A stretch of 14,051 nt of DNA from Clostridia bacterium (GTDB lineage: Bacteria; Bacillota; DSM-521; Neomoorellales; Neomoorellaceae). The DNA lies in contig JAAYGJ010000095.1 in the NCBI GenBank assembly GCA_012727745.1, positions 1 to 14,051 of the forward strand. Direction: 5' to 3'. Positions 1 to 8,900 of the stretch are shown one piece after another; position 1 is the first letter of the stretch, and each line of letters opens with the position of its first letter. Position numbers and translations under genes: made by a program. The notes under the pieces were generated by a model. It worked only from the letters and a program-made list of their open reading frames with translations. It made no database searches and was not told the origin of the DNA.

Positions 1-924
1 ATTGATCCCATTGTAAATTTTTTTGAGTATAGGTTTAAAATCGGTCGGGGCTGGGCGGTCCTGCTGACTTTATTACTGGCTCTGGGTGTTCTGGGCCTGG
101 CTATATTCTTCCTTGCAGCTAATTTAATCATTGAAATTCAGCTTCTAGCTTTAACCCTTCCCGCCCAGGTGCAACGCCTAGGAGTTATACTGCAAGATTA
201 TTTTTACGGTTTGCAAAACCTTTACATTGACGGCAGCTTGCCGCTGGATGTTTCACGCAACCTGCAGTCGTTGCTGGATAACAGCATCGTTGCCTTAAAA
301 GATGCCTTTTCAGTGATCGCCCAGAGTTTACTGGCTTTTATAGGCTCCCTGCCGCAACTATTTATCTCTTTAATCATTATTTTTATGGGCACTTATTTTT
401 TTAGCCGGGACAAAGAAATGATATATGATTCCTTACTGCAAATAGTGCCTGCGCCCTGGCGTGAACGTTTAAGTGAGGTATTGGATACTTTAGGGCGGGC
501 AGTTATTCGCTTCCTGCGGGCGGAAATCTTATTAATTAGCTTGCAGATGACCCAGAGCATTATCGGCCTTTTGCTATTAAAGGTTGATTTTGCTTTAACG
601 CTGGCGGTTTTAATTGGCCTGGCAGACTTACTACCTGTCGTGGGTCCCGGTACGGTTTTTATTCCCTGGGTTATAATTGAGTTTATTCTGGGCAATTATG
701 GTTTAGGCTTTGCTTTATTGGTATTATATGCTTTTATTATTATTTTACGGCAGGTGCTGCAGCCCAAACTGGTGGCTGCCAGTTTGGGTTTGTATCCTTT
801 GACTACTCTGGTTGCCCTGTTTGCCGGTTTAAGACTTTTTGGTGTCTGGGGGTTGATTTTAGGCCCCCTGTTGCTGGTGATTTTAAAGGCAATATTGCGG
901 TCAGGACGGGAGGTTAAACAATAA
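1..924 (+). CDS. ytvI: AI-2E family transporter, sporulation membrane protein YtvI-like (5' partial)
   Basis: The reading frame is open from the first base, so the gene begins outside the window. 307 residues are visible, and about 35-50 N-terminal residues are probably missing against the usual ~350. The visible start (IDPIVNFFE) matches the part that normally follows the first membrane helices. Hydrophobic segments lie at about residues 20-45, 118-135, 175-195 and 200-300. The C-terminal half carries typical family motifs: GLADLLPVVGPG (about 207-218), then RQVLQPKLVAASLGL and LFGVWGLILGPLLL. A GTG at 169 could be mistaken for the start, but it falls inside the continuous frame and has no ribosome-binding site. 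The AI-2E family is a set of polytopic membrane proteins, most with no proven substrate; the YtvI branch is found in spore formers. The stop codon is one base before the dxr start, so it is probably cotranscribed with dxr. Family membership is firm; YtvI orthology and any role in sporulation are inferences. Confidence 0.85.
   Translation: MDPIVNFFEYRFKIGRGWAVLLTLLLALGVLGLAIFFLAANLIIEIQLLALTLPAQVQRLGVILQDYFYGLQNLYIDGSLPLDVSRNLQSLLDNSIVALKDAFSVIAQSLLAFIGSLPQLFISLIIIFMGTYFFSRDKEMIYDSLLQIVPAPWRERLSEVLDTLGRAVIRFLRAEILLISLQMTQSIIGLLLLKVDFALTLAVLIGLADLLPVVGPGTVFIPWVIIEFILGNYGLGFALLVLYAFIIILRQVLQPKLVAASLGLYPLTTLVALFAGLRLFGVWGLILGPLLLVILKAILRSGREVKQ
908..913 (+). promoter_or_regulatory. ribosome-binding site of dxr
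   Basis: GGGAGG lies 12 nt before the TTG at 926, inside the last codons of the upstream membrane-protein gene. No ATG or GTG in the dxr frame is available between this site and the conserved N-terminal GSTGSIG motif, so it supports the TTG start. The spacing is slightly long. Confidence 0.6.
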
Positions 925-925
925 A

Positions 926-2077
926 TTGGCCAAAGAAATAGCAATTCTAGGCTCTACCGGTTCAATTGGCCGTCAGACGCTGGCAGTTGTGGCAGCCCAT
1001 CCCGAGCAATTTCGTGTTGTTGCCCTGGCGGCATATAATAACGCTGAAGTATTGGCTGCCCAGGTCAGGCAGTTTAAACCTAAATTAGCGGTTCTGCTTA
1101 ACCCGGAACGGGCGGGAGATTTAGCTGCCAGGATTGCTCCTTTATCTACCCAGGTGATGACGGGAGAGAAAGGGCTCCTGGCTATAGCCCGCCTGCCGGA
1201 GGTAAAATTAGTAGTGGCTGCTATGGTAGGGATTCGCAGTCTGGCAGCTATCTTTGCCGCTCTGGATGCCGGCAAAGATATTGCCCTGGCGAATAAAGAG
1301 GCGATGGTTGTTGCCGGCGAGCTACTTATGGAACGTGCACGCAAGCGGGGTCGGCAGATAATCCCAGTTGATAGCGAACATTCAGCAATTTTTCAGTGCC
1401 TGCGCCAGGGCGGGCGGGTTGAGAAAGTAATTATTACTGCTTCCGGGGGTCCTTTGCGTAACATGACACCGGCTCAAATGGCTGCTGTAACGCCGCAACA
1501 GGCCTTAAACCATCCTACCTGGTCGATGGGCCCCAAGATTAGCATTGATTCGGCGACACTGATGAACAAAGGTCTGGAGGTAATTGAAGCCAAACACCTT
1601 TTTGCCCTTGATTATGATCAGATTGAAGTTTTAATTCACCCTCAGAGTGTAGTCCATTCATTGGTTCGTTATAGTGACGGCGCTCTGTTTGCCCAACTGG
1701 GACCAGCAGATATGCGTATCCCGATCCAGTATGCGCTTTCCTGGCCGGAGCGCTGGGATTTGGACAGCCAAGTTTTAGACCTGGCTGCTCTGGGACATCT
1801 GGATTTTGACTACCCTGACCTGGAACGCTTTCCCTGCCTGGCATTGGCTTGGCGGGCGGGACGTGCCGGGGGCACTTATCCGGCTGCCTTAAATGCCGCC
1901 GATGAAGTTGCTGTCCAGTATTTCCTGCAGGGCAAATTGCCTTTGACAGCTATTAGTCGCATAGTTGCTGAGGTCCTGGAAGAGCACCAGCCAGGCAAGG
2001 TTCATAATCTTGAACAAATACTGGCTGTCGATGCTTGGGCGCGCCAGCGGGCAGCAGCAATAGCTGAGCATATCTAA
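926..2077 (+). CDS. dxr: 1-deoxy-D-xylulose 5-phosphate reductoisomerase
   Basis: This cytosolic enzyme converts 1-deoxy-D-xylulose 5-phosphate to 2-C-methyl-D-erythritol 4-phosphate with NADPH, the first committed step of the MEP isoprenoid pathway. The 383 residues match the usual family length. The NADPH-binding motif GSTGSIG is at residues 9-15 and ALANKEAMV at about 120-128. The metal-site motif PVDSEH gives D149 and E151, with the third ligand at E218 in the MNKGLEVIEA stretch. The flexible-loop region NHPTWSMGPKIS is at about 195-206. The start is TTG at 926, one base after the preceding stop codon. The stop at 2075-2077 overlaps the AAGGAG ribosome-binding site of rseP. A second MEP-pathway gene, ispG, lies two genes downstream. 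No key residue is missing. Confidence 0.97.
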   Translation: MAKEIAILGSTGSIGRQTLAVVAAHPEQFRVVALAAYNNAEVLAAQVRQFKPKLAVLLNPERAGDLAARIAPLSTQVMTGEKGLLAIARLPEVKLVVAAMVGIRSLAAIFAALDAGKDIALANKEAMVVAGELLMERARKRGRQIIPVDSEHSAIFQCLRQGGRVEKVIITASGGPLRNMTPAQMAAVTPQQALNHPTWSMGPKISIDSATLMNKGLEVIEAKHLFALDYDQIEVLIHPQSVVHSLVRYSDGALFAQLGPADMRIPIQYALSWPERWDLDSQVLDLAALGHLDFDYPDLERFPCLALAWRAGRAGGTYPAALNAADEVAVQYFLQGKLPLTAISRIVAEVLEEHQPGKVHNLEQILAVDAWARQRAAAIAEHI

Positions 2078-2091
2078 AGGAGTGGGGATAA

Positions 2092-3102
2092 ATGTCAATT
2101 ATCCTGGCTTTGCTTGTATTTAGCGTATTAATAGTAGTTCATGAAGGAGGGCATTTCCTGGCGGCTAAGCGGGCCGGCATCAGGGTGGATGAATTTGCTG
2201 TTGGCATGGGCCCGGCCCTCTGGCAATTTAAAAAAGGAGAAACAGTTTACTCCCTGCGAGCTTTTCCCCTGGGAGGTTATAATCGTATTGCCGGCATGGA
2301 AGGGCCGGAAACTAGTGACCCTCGCGGGTTTAATCGTCAGCCCTTATTCAAACGCATGGGGGTTATTGCAGCCGGTTCAGGAATGAATTTTTTGCTGGCA
2401 GTTGTCCTTTTTATCCTGACCTATATGGTTCTGGGAGTGCCTGCCGACTATAACATCATCGGCCGGGTCGAACCGGGAAAACCGGCAGCTGCAGCCGGCT
2501 TGCAGCCGGGGGATAGGGGGCTGGCGATCAATAATATTTCGGTTGATAGCTGGACGCAAATGGTTGAACTAATTAATAGCCACCCGGAGACAGAAATATC
2601 ACTGTTGATTGAACGGCAGGGCCAGCGGGAGGAGGTTACCGTGACAACTATTAAAGATCCCCAAAGTGGGGTAGGGCTAATTGGCATTGGTCCTTCGTGG
2701 GAAAGGCAGGGTTTTTGGCGGTCTATAATTATGGGCTTTCGCCAGTCTATAGCTATTACCGTCCTGATTATTGTCAGCCTGGTACAGATGGTCACAGGGC
2801 AGGTGCCAGCAGACGTTGTAGGGCCGGTAGGTATAGTGCAACTCGTTGGTGAGGCTGCTACTTTCGGCCTGGCCAATTTGTTGATCTTTACAGCTGTCTT
2901 GAGCGTTAATCTGGGGTTAATAAACTTATTGCCAATACCGGCCCTGGATGGCAGCCGCTTGGTATTTCTTTCCATTGAAGGGATAAGGGGCAGGCCGATC
3001 GAACCGGAAAAAGAAAACTTTATCCACCTGATAGGTTTTGCTCTATTATTCGGATTGCTTATTATCATTACCTATCAGGATATCATGCGTATTCTGGGTT
3101 GA
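2092..3102 (+). CDS. rseP: RIP site-2 zinc metalloprotease RseP/RasP
   Basis: This intramembrane protease (family M50B) cuts substrates such as anti-sigma factors or signal-peptide remnants inside the cytoplasmic membrane. The 336 residues are short for the family because there is one PDZ domain rather than two. The zinc motif HEGGH is at residues 17-21 in the first membrane helix. The conserved MGPALWQF and FPLGGYNRIAGME stretches follow. Further hydrophobic segments are at about 90-115, 208-230, 255-280 and 313-333. A PDZ domain spans about 118-195. The third zinc ligand region is N278-LLPIPALDG with D286. The start is ATG with AAGGAG (2077-2082) upstream. It lies between dxr and ispG, a known Firmicutes order. 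The actual substrate cannot be told from here; in Bacillus subtilis the homologue RasP acts on RsiW and FtsL. Confidence 0.95.
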   Translation: MSIILALLVFSVLIVVHEGGHFLAAKRAGIRVDEFAVGMGPALWQFKKGETVYSLRAFPLGGYNRIAGMEGPETSDPRGFNRQPLFKRMGVIAAGSGMNFLLAVVLFILTYMVLGVPADYNIIGRVEPGKPAAAAGLQPGDRGLAINNISVDSWTQMVELINSHPETEISLLIERQGQREEVTVTTIKDPQSGVGLIGIGPSWERQGFWRSIIMGFRQSIAITVLIIVSLVQMVTGQVPADVVGPVGIVQLVGEAATFGLANLLIFTAVLSVNLGLINLLPIPALDGSRLVFLSIEGIRGRPIEPEKENFIHLIGFALLFGLLIIITYQDIMRILG

Positions 3103-3114
3103 GGTGACACTGTT

Positions 3115-4215
3115 ATGATTGAAAACAAAAAGCGCCGTCCTACCCGCAGGCTTTGGGTTGGAAAAGTGCCTGTGGGTGGCGGAGCCCCCATTACCGTGCA
3201 ATCTATGACCAACACTGATACCCGTGATATTGAAGCAACGGTGGCTCAAATTAACAGATTAACTAAGGCCGGTTGTGAAATTGTCAGGGTTGCGGTGATG
3301 GACCAGGAAGCAGCCTCAGCCCTGTCTAAAATAAAAGCAAGAATAGCTGTGCCATTAATTGCTGATATTCATTTCGATTACCGGCTCGCTCTGGCAGCCC
3401 TGAAAGCCGGAATTGACGGGTTGCGCATAAACCCTGGCAATATCGGCAGCCGGGAAAGGGTGCAGCGCGTTGTCAAGGAGGCACTGGCCCGGCAGGTGCC
3501 GATCAGGATCGGAGTTAATGCTGGCTCACTGGCCAGAGAAGAAATGGTTAAATATGGCGGGGTTACTGCTGAAGCTATGGTTGCCAGTGCGAAAAAGCAT
3601 ATCCGGATCCTGGAAGATATGAATTTTACTCTAATTAAAGTTTCATTGAAAGCTGCGGAAGTGCCCCTGATGCTGGCCGCTTATCGCCAGCTGGCAGATG
3701 AAATAGACTATCCTTTGCATCTGGGAGTGACAGAAGCAGGCTGTGGACTCGAGGGGGCAGTTAAGTCGGCGGTAGGCATCGGCATTTTACTAGCCGAAGG
3801 TATAGGGGACACGATTAGGGTCTCGCTCACCGGTGACCCGGTGCAAGAGGTTAGGGCAGCTTATGCCATATTAGGCGCATTGAACTTACGCCGGCGGGGG
3901 ATTGAACTTATATCATGTCCTACCTGCGGGCGCTGTCAGATAGATCTAGAAATGGTGGCGGCCAGGGTTCAGGCAGGTTTGGAAGATATAGACAAGCCGA
4001 TTAAAGTAGCGGTAATGGGCTGTGTGGTCAATGGACCCGGTGAGGCGCGCCAAGCAGATGTAGGGGTTGCCGGTGGCCCGGGTTTCGGGGTCCTTTTTCG
4101 CCGGGGAAAACCAATCAAAAAGCTTAAAGAAGCAGAACTGGCTTCGGCTTTAATTGCTGAAGTTAAGCGTTTGGCAGCAGAAGCAGAAAAGGAGGAACAA
4201 AATGCGCACAAGTGA
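3115..4215 (+). CDS. ispG: 4-hydroxy-3-methylbut-2-en-1-yl diphosphate synthase (IspG/GcpE)
   Basis: This [4Fe-4S] enzyme reduces the cyclic diphosphate MEcPP to HMBPP, the penultimate step of the MEP pathway, with flavodoxin or ferredoxin as electron donor. The 366 residues are the usual length for the two-domain bacterial form. The N-terminal TIM barrel includes VQSMTNTDT (about 28-36), ADIHFDYRLAL and INPGNIGS. The C-terminal cluster domain has C268, C271 (SCPTCGRC), C303 and E310 (MGCVVNGPGEA), exactly the three Cys plus one Glu expected to hold the cluster. The start is ATG at 3115, with GAGGTGA (3101-3107) seven bases upstream and overlapping the rseP stop. The last 14 nt overlap proS. 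An oxygen-sensitive cluster enzyme fits an anaerobe but does not prove one. Confidence 0.97.
   Translation: MIENKKRRPTRRLWVGKVPVGGGAPITVQSMTNTDTRDIEATVAQINRLTKAGCEIVRVAVMDQEAASALSKIKARIAVPLIADIHFDYRLALAALKAGIDGLRINPGNIGSRERVQRVVKEALARQVPIRIGVNAGSLAREEMVKYGGVTAEAMVASAKKHIRILEDMNFTLIKVSLKAAEVPLMLAAYRQLADEIDYPLHLGVTEAGCGLEGAVKSAVGIGILLAEGIGDTIRVSLTGDPVQEVRAAYAILGALNLRRRGIELISCPTCGRCQIDLEMVAARVQAGLEDIDKPIKVAVMGCVVNGPGEARQADVGVAGGPGFGVLFRRGKPIKKLKEAELASALIAEVKRLAAEAEKEEQNAHK
4189..4195 (+). promoter_or_regulatory. ribosome-binding site of proS
   Basis: AAGGAGG lies six bases before the ATG at 4202, inside the C-terminal codons of ispG. It decides the proS start: an in-frame TTG at 4154 would add 16 charged residues that are not part of the family and has no such site. 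Confidence 0.8.
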
Positions 4216-5926
4216 GTTATGGGTACCAACTTTGCGGGAAACGCCGGCAGAAGCTGAGGTTGTCAGCCATAAGTTGTTGCTGAGGGCCGGCTTTATCCGT
4301 AAAACTGTTGCGGGGATTTATACCTACTTGCCCCTGGGACGGCGCGTTCTGGCCAAATTAGAGCAGATTATTCGTGAGGAAATGGACCGGGCCGGGGGGC
4401 AGGAACTAGTTCTGCCCATTGTTCAGCCGGCTGAAATCTGGCAGGAAAGCGGTCGCTGGGAAGTCTACGGCGAGGAAATGTTCCGCCTGCAGGATCGCCA
4501 TGGACGGCATTTTTGCCTGGGTCCTACTCACGAGGAGATAATAACTTTTATAGTAAGGAATGAGGTTAATTCCTATAAGCAGTTGCCTTTGCTGCTCTAT
4601 CAGATTCAAAACAAATACCGCGACGAACGGCGGCCTCGCTTTGGCCTCTTGCGGGCGCGAGAATTTATTATGAAAGATCTTTATTCTTTTGACCGCGATC
4701 AGAAAGGTTTAAAAGAAAGCTACCAAAAGATGTATCAAGCTTATAGTAGAATATTTGGCCGCTGCGGCCTCAAATTCAGGGCTGTCCAGGCCGATAGTGG
4801 TGCTATTGGCGGTGATTACAGTCATGAATTTATGGCCCTGGCCGCTGTGGGTGAAGCAGTTATTGTATATTGCCGGCAGTGTGATTATGCTGCCAATATA
4901 GAGATTGCTGCTGCAAACACAGTTGAACATGATTTTGTTGCTGAAACTATGTTACCTATAAAAGAGGTTAGTACGCCGGAGCAAAAGACTGTGGCGGAGG
5001 TATGTGCTTTTCTGGGGGTAAGGCCGGACAAGCTTATTAAAACAATGCTCTATGAGGCGGATGGTCAGTTAATAGCAGCCTTGATCAGAGGCGATCGAGA
5101 ACTGAACGAGTTTAAACTCCAAAAACAACTAGGCTGCCGGGAATTATATTTAGCGGATCAAGATAAGGTCAAAATGATAACTGGTGCACCGGCAGGCTAT
5201 ATTGGTCCGGTAGGGCTTAAAGGGATTCCTCTCTATGCTGATCTGGAAGTGCCTTACCTTGTTAACGCTATAGCCGGGGCTAATCGGGAGGGTTACCATT
5301 TGCAAAATGTCAATCCCGGCCGGGATTTTATCCCTGATGCGGTGTTCGACTTGCGGCAGGTAGAGGCAGGCGAGCCCTGTCCACACTGTGGTAGCCCCTT
5401 GGAAAAAGCAGAAGGAATTGAAGTAGGCCAGATTTTCCAGCTGGGAACGAAATATAGTGAACCGCTGGGAGCTACCTATACTGATGAACAGGGGCAAGAG
5501 CGGCCCATAGTTATGGGTTGTTACGATATTGGAGTAAGCCGGACCATGGCTGCTGCTGTTGAACAATGTCATGATGAGCGGGGGATTATCTGGCCTTTGA
5601 GCATTGCCCCGTATCAGGTAGTTATCAATCCGTCTTCGATACGAGAGCATGAGCAGTATCGGACAGCAGAGACACTTTATCATGAACTGTTAAATTTAGG
5701 TGTCGAGGTAGTCTTTGATGACCGCGATGAACGGGCCGGGATGAAGTTTGTCGAAGCAGACCTGATAGGTTATCCTTTACGTTTAACAGTAGGTAAAAGG
5801 ACTTTGGTCCAGGGTACGGTAGACGTAAAATGGCGACATGAACAGCAGGAGACCACTTTACCCCGGGAAGGTCTGGCTGAGCGGATTAAGGAAATGCTAA
5901 CCATGGAGATGGAAAAATACCGTTAA
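4202..5926 (+). CDS. proS: prolyl-tRNA synthetase, bacterial type with editing domain
   Basis: This class II aminoacyl-tRNA synthetase joins proline to tRNA-Pro in the cytosol. The 574 residues from ATG 4202 fit the bacterial form (about 565-575). Class II motif 2 is at residues 140-155 (RDERRPRFGLLRAREF). Motif 3 is around G439-R447 (GCYDIGVSR). Between them, about 225-405, lies the YbaK-like INS domain that hydrolyses Ala-tRNA-Pro. Its LIKTM stretch has K280, which matches the editing lysine known from E. coli ProRS. The C-terminal anticodon-binding domain (about 470-574) starts near APYQVVINP. The first 14 nt overlap the end of ispG, suggesting translational coupling. No T-box leader is possible in this overlapping arrangement, so regulation by uncharged tRNA at this position is unlikely. 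Confidence 0.97.
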   Translation: MRTSELWVPTLRETPAEAEVVSHKLLLRAGFIRKTVAGIYTYLPLGRRVLAKLEQIIREEMDRAGGQELVLPIVQPAEIWQESGRWEVYGEEMFRLQDRHGRHFCLGPTHEEIITFIVRNEVNSYKQLPLLLYQIQNKYRDERRPRFGLLRAREFIMKDLYSFDRDQKGLKESYQKMYQAYSRIFGRCGLKFRAVQADSGAIGGDYSHEFMALAAVGEAVIVYCRQCDYAANIEIAAANTVEHDFVAETMLPIKEVSTPEQKTVAEVCAFLGVRPDKLIKTMLYEADGQLIAALIRGDRELNEFKLQKQLGCRELYLADQDKVKMITGAPAGYIGPVGLKGIPLYADLEVPYLVNAIAGANREGYHLQNVNPGRDFIPDAVFDLRQVEAGEPCPHCGSPLEKAEGIEVGQIFQLGTKYSEPLGATYTDEQGQERPIVMGCYDIGVSRTMAAAVEQCHDERGIIWPLSIAPYQVVINPSSIREHEQYRTAETLYHELLNLGVEVVFDDRDERAGMKFVEADLIGYPLRLTVGKRTLVQGTVDVKWRHEQQETTLPREGLAERIKEMLTMEMEKYR

Positions 5927-5929
5927 GGG
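5925..5929 (+). promoter_or_regulatory. weak ribosome-binding site of polC
   Basis: AAGGG overlaps the proS stop and lies nine bases before the ATG at 5939. An in-frame TTG at 5930 directly abuts this site and could not use it, so ATG 5939 is preferred. The match is poor compared with the AGGAGG sites of the neighbours, so polC may depend on translational coupling to proS. Confidence 0.45.
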
Positions 5930-5938
5930 TTGAGAAAA

Positions 5939-8900
5939 ATGACTGCATGGGAAAGTTACTGGCAGCGTCTAATCCATAGTGAGGATCTCGTTAAAGTTGA
6001 GGTTAGGCGTCAAAGCCGCACCTGTCGCCTCTGGCTTTCCCCGCAAGTCCAACTCGAGCCAGACGCTATAGCAGCAGGACGCGAGTTGCTGGCCCGCAAA
6101 TTTCCGGGTTTTGAGTTTACAATCATCTGCCAACGGCCGCTGAAAGTTGCTGCTGATTTGACAGAACTGATAAGGAAACAAAAGGCAAATATTCTGGAGG
6201 AGGCGGCGCGTCTTCTGGGGAATGGTAATTCAGCCTGGCTGGCAGGGGCACGTTTAGAGCTTAAGGGTGATACTTTAAAACTTGTTTTACCAGCCTCCCT
6301 GGCAGTTGAAGCGCTCAAAGCCTGCCGGGGAGAAACAGTGTTACAGGAAATCTTGCAAAGATACGGTTATAAGGTTACGGTGGAAATCATTGCCGATGCA
6401 ACCTATCGAGAGGAATTAGCTGAAGTATCCCGGCTGCTTCAAGTGCAACATTTGGAGCAGGTGCGCCAGCAAGCAGCGCTGATTGACGGGGAAAGAGCTG
6501 ACGATGTGGGGCAGACCGAATGGCTACTGGGAGAAAAAATTACCGCCCCGCTGCGCCTGTTGAAAGAGATTGTAGAGGAAGAAAAACAGGTTGCAGTGCA
6601 GGGGGAGGTGCTAAGCTTTGCTGTCAGGCAACTGAAGTCAGGCCGTTATCTGGTAAGCTTTGATCTCACCGACTTCAGCGATTCGATCAGCGTTAAAGCC
6701 TTTGTGGAAGAGGGACCTTTAATCGAGCCGGGACTTACCCTCGGTGAATGGTTGCGGATCCAGGGGGCGGTCCAGCATGAACGTTACAGCCAGGAACTGG
6801 TGTTATTACCGACAGCTATTAAACGGGAATTAAAGCCTGAACGGCGTGATGAAGCAGATACAAAAAGGGTTGAACTCCACCTCCATACCAAGATGAGCGC
6901 TATGGATGGAGTTGCTGACGTTGAGGCAGTTGTGCGGCAGGCAGCCGCTTGGGGTCATCCGGCGGTAGCTATTACTGACCATGGTGTTATCCAGGCTTTT
7001 CCGGCGGCGGCAGAGGCGGGCCGCAAGTATGGCATCAAAATTATTTATGGGCTGGAAGGTTATCTTTTTGATGAGGATAATCGGCCTCCGGACCAGCAGC
7101 AGACATACCATATTATTTTACTAGCAAAAAACAAACAGGGACTGGAAAACCTTTACCGCCTGCTATCTTATTCCCACCTGGAGTATTTCTACCGCAAGCC
7201 CCGTTTGCCCCGGCGTCTGGTACAGCAATACCGGGAGGGGCTGCTGCTGGGCACAGCCTGTGAGGCAGGGGAACTAATCAGGGCCTGTCTGGCCGGAGCC
7301 GGGACGGAACAATTGCTGAAAATAGCTTCATTCTATGATTTTTTGGAGATCCAGCCCTTGGATAATAACGATTTTCTAATCCGCCAGGGCAAAGTGGACA
7401 GCCGTGAGGCACTGATAGAACTTAATAAAAAAATAATCCTCCTGGGACGAGAACTGCAAAAACCGGTGGTGGCCAGCGGCGATGTCCACTTTTTACATCC
7501 TCAAGATGCAATTTTTCGCGAGATTTTATTTGCCGGTCAGGGTTATGAAGATGAAGCCCAGGCACCCCTTTATTTTAAGACTACTGAAGAGATGCTGGCG
7601 GAATTTAACTACCTTGAGCCGGAAACGGCCCGCCAGGTTGTGATTGATAACCCTCGCTTAATTGCGGATCAGATTGAAGCTATTCAACCGATTCCGGATG
7701 AATTTTATCCTCCGGAGATTGCTGGCGCAGAAGCGGAGCTAACCCGGATAGTAGAAACTAATGCTCGTAATTATTACGGTGACCCTTTACCCCGAGTTGT
7801 TAAAAGCCGTTTAGAACGTGAAATGCAGGCCATTATTGGCCACGGGTTTGCTGTTTTGTACCTTATTGCTCATAAACTGGTGCAAAAATCCAATAGTGAT
7901 GGTTACCTGGTCGGATCCCGTGGCTCGGTAGGTTCTTCTTTGGTAGCTACCATGGCGGCTATTACTGAAGTCAATCCCCTGCCGCCCCATTACCGTTGCC
8001 CGCAATGCCGCTTCAGTGATTTTATTACCGACGGCAAAGCCCGTTGTGGCGTTGATTTACCGGATCGGGATTGTCCGCGCTGTGGTACCAGATTGGCTAA
8101 AGATGGTCATGATATTCCCTTTGAAGTTTTTCTGGGCTTTAAGGGTGATAAAGTCCCCGATATTGACTTGAATTTTTCCGGTGAATATCAGCCCTGTGCC
8201 CATCAGTATGCTGAAGAGATTTTTGGCAAAGAACATGTTTTCCGGGCTGGTACAATTGCCACTCTGGCAGAACGGACAGCTTTTGGTTTTGTGCGTAAAT
8301 ACCTGGACGAGAAGGGGCTGACGGCCCGCCAAGCCGAAATTAACCGCCTGGTGAAGGGTTTAACTGGTGTAAAAAGGACTACCGGCCAACACCCCGGTGG
8401 CCTGATAGTTGTTCCCCGTGGGGTGGATATTCACCAGTTTACGCCTCTGCAGCGCCCGGCGGATGATACTGGTAGCAATACTATTACTACTCATTTCGCT
8501 TATGAAGCCATTAGCAACAGCCTGGTAAAGTTAGACTTGCTAGGACATGACGACCCTACAGTTATCAAAATGCTAGAGGATCTTACCGGTGTGAATGCTC
8601 GCGATATTGCCCTTGATGAACCTCGCACCATGTCCCTTTTTGCCAGCGTTGAAGCCTTGGGAGTCCAACCGGACGAAATCGGTTCCCGGGTAGGCACCCT
8701 TGGTATTCCTGAATTTGGCACCCGTTTTGTGCGACAGATGTTGGAGGAGACCAAGCCTGCTTCTTTTGCCGAGCTGGTAAGAATCAGCGGTTTTTCCCAT
8801 GGCACCGATGTCTGGCTGAATAATGCTTGTGATTTAATTAAGAGCGGCAAGGTGGCCTTAAGCGAGGCTATTTCAACCCGCGATGATATTATGAATTATC

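Noticed and set aside
2470..2515. GC-rich near-palindrome (CCGGCAGCTGCAGCCGG) in rseP
   Set aside because: It encodes an Ala/Gly/Pro stretch of the PDZ domain, has no U run and no position at a gene boundary; it is best explained by codon content.
2448..3068. 206-residue open frame on the minus strand
   Set aside because: It lies wholly within rseP, antisense. The product is Ser/Thr/Pro/Ile-rich with no recognised family, as expected for a shadow of a real gene.
4154..4201. N-terminal extension of proS starting at TTG 4154
   Set aside because: The 16 added residues are the out-of-frame reading of the ispG tail. The strong AAGGAGG at 4189-4195 points to ATG 4202, where family similarity begins.
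5150..5683. 177-residue minus-strand open frame inside proS
   Set aside because: It is antisense to well-conserved proS motifs, has no recognised family and no separate promoter or ribosome-binding site evidence.
5930..5938. polC start at TTG 5930
   Set aside because: The only Shine-Dalgarno-like bases abut this TTG directly, leaving no spacing; ATG 5939 is correctly spaced.
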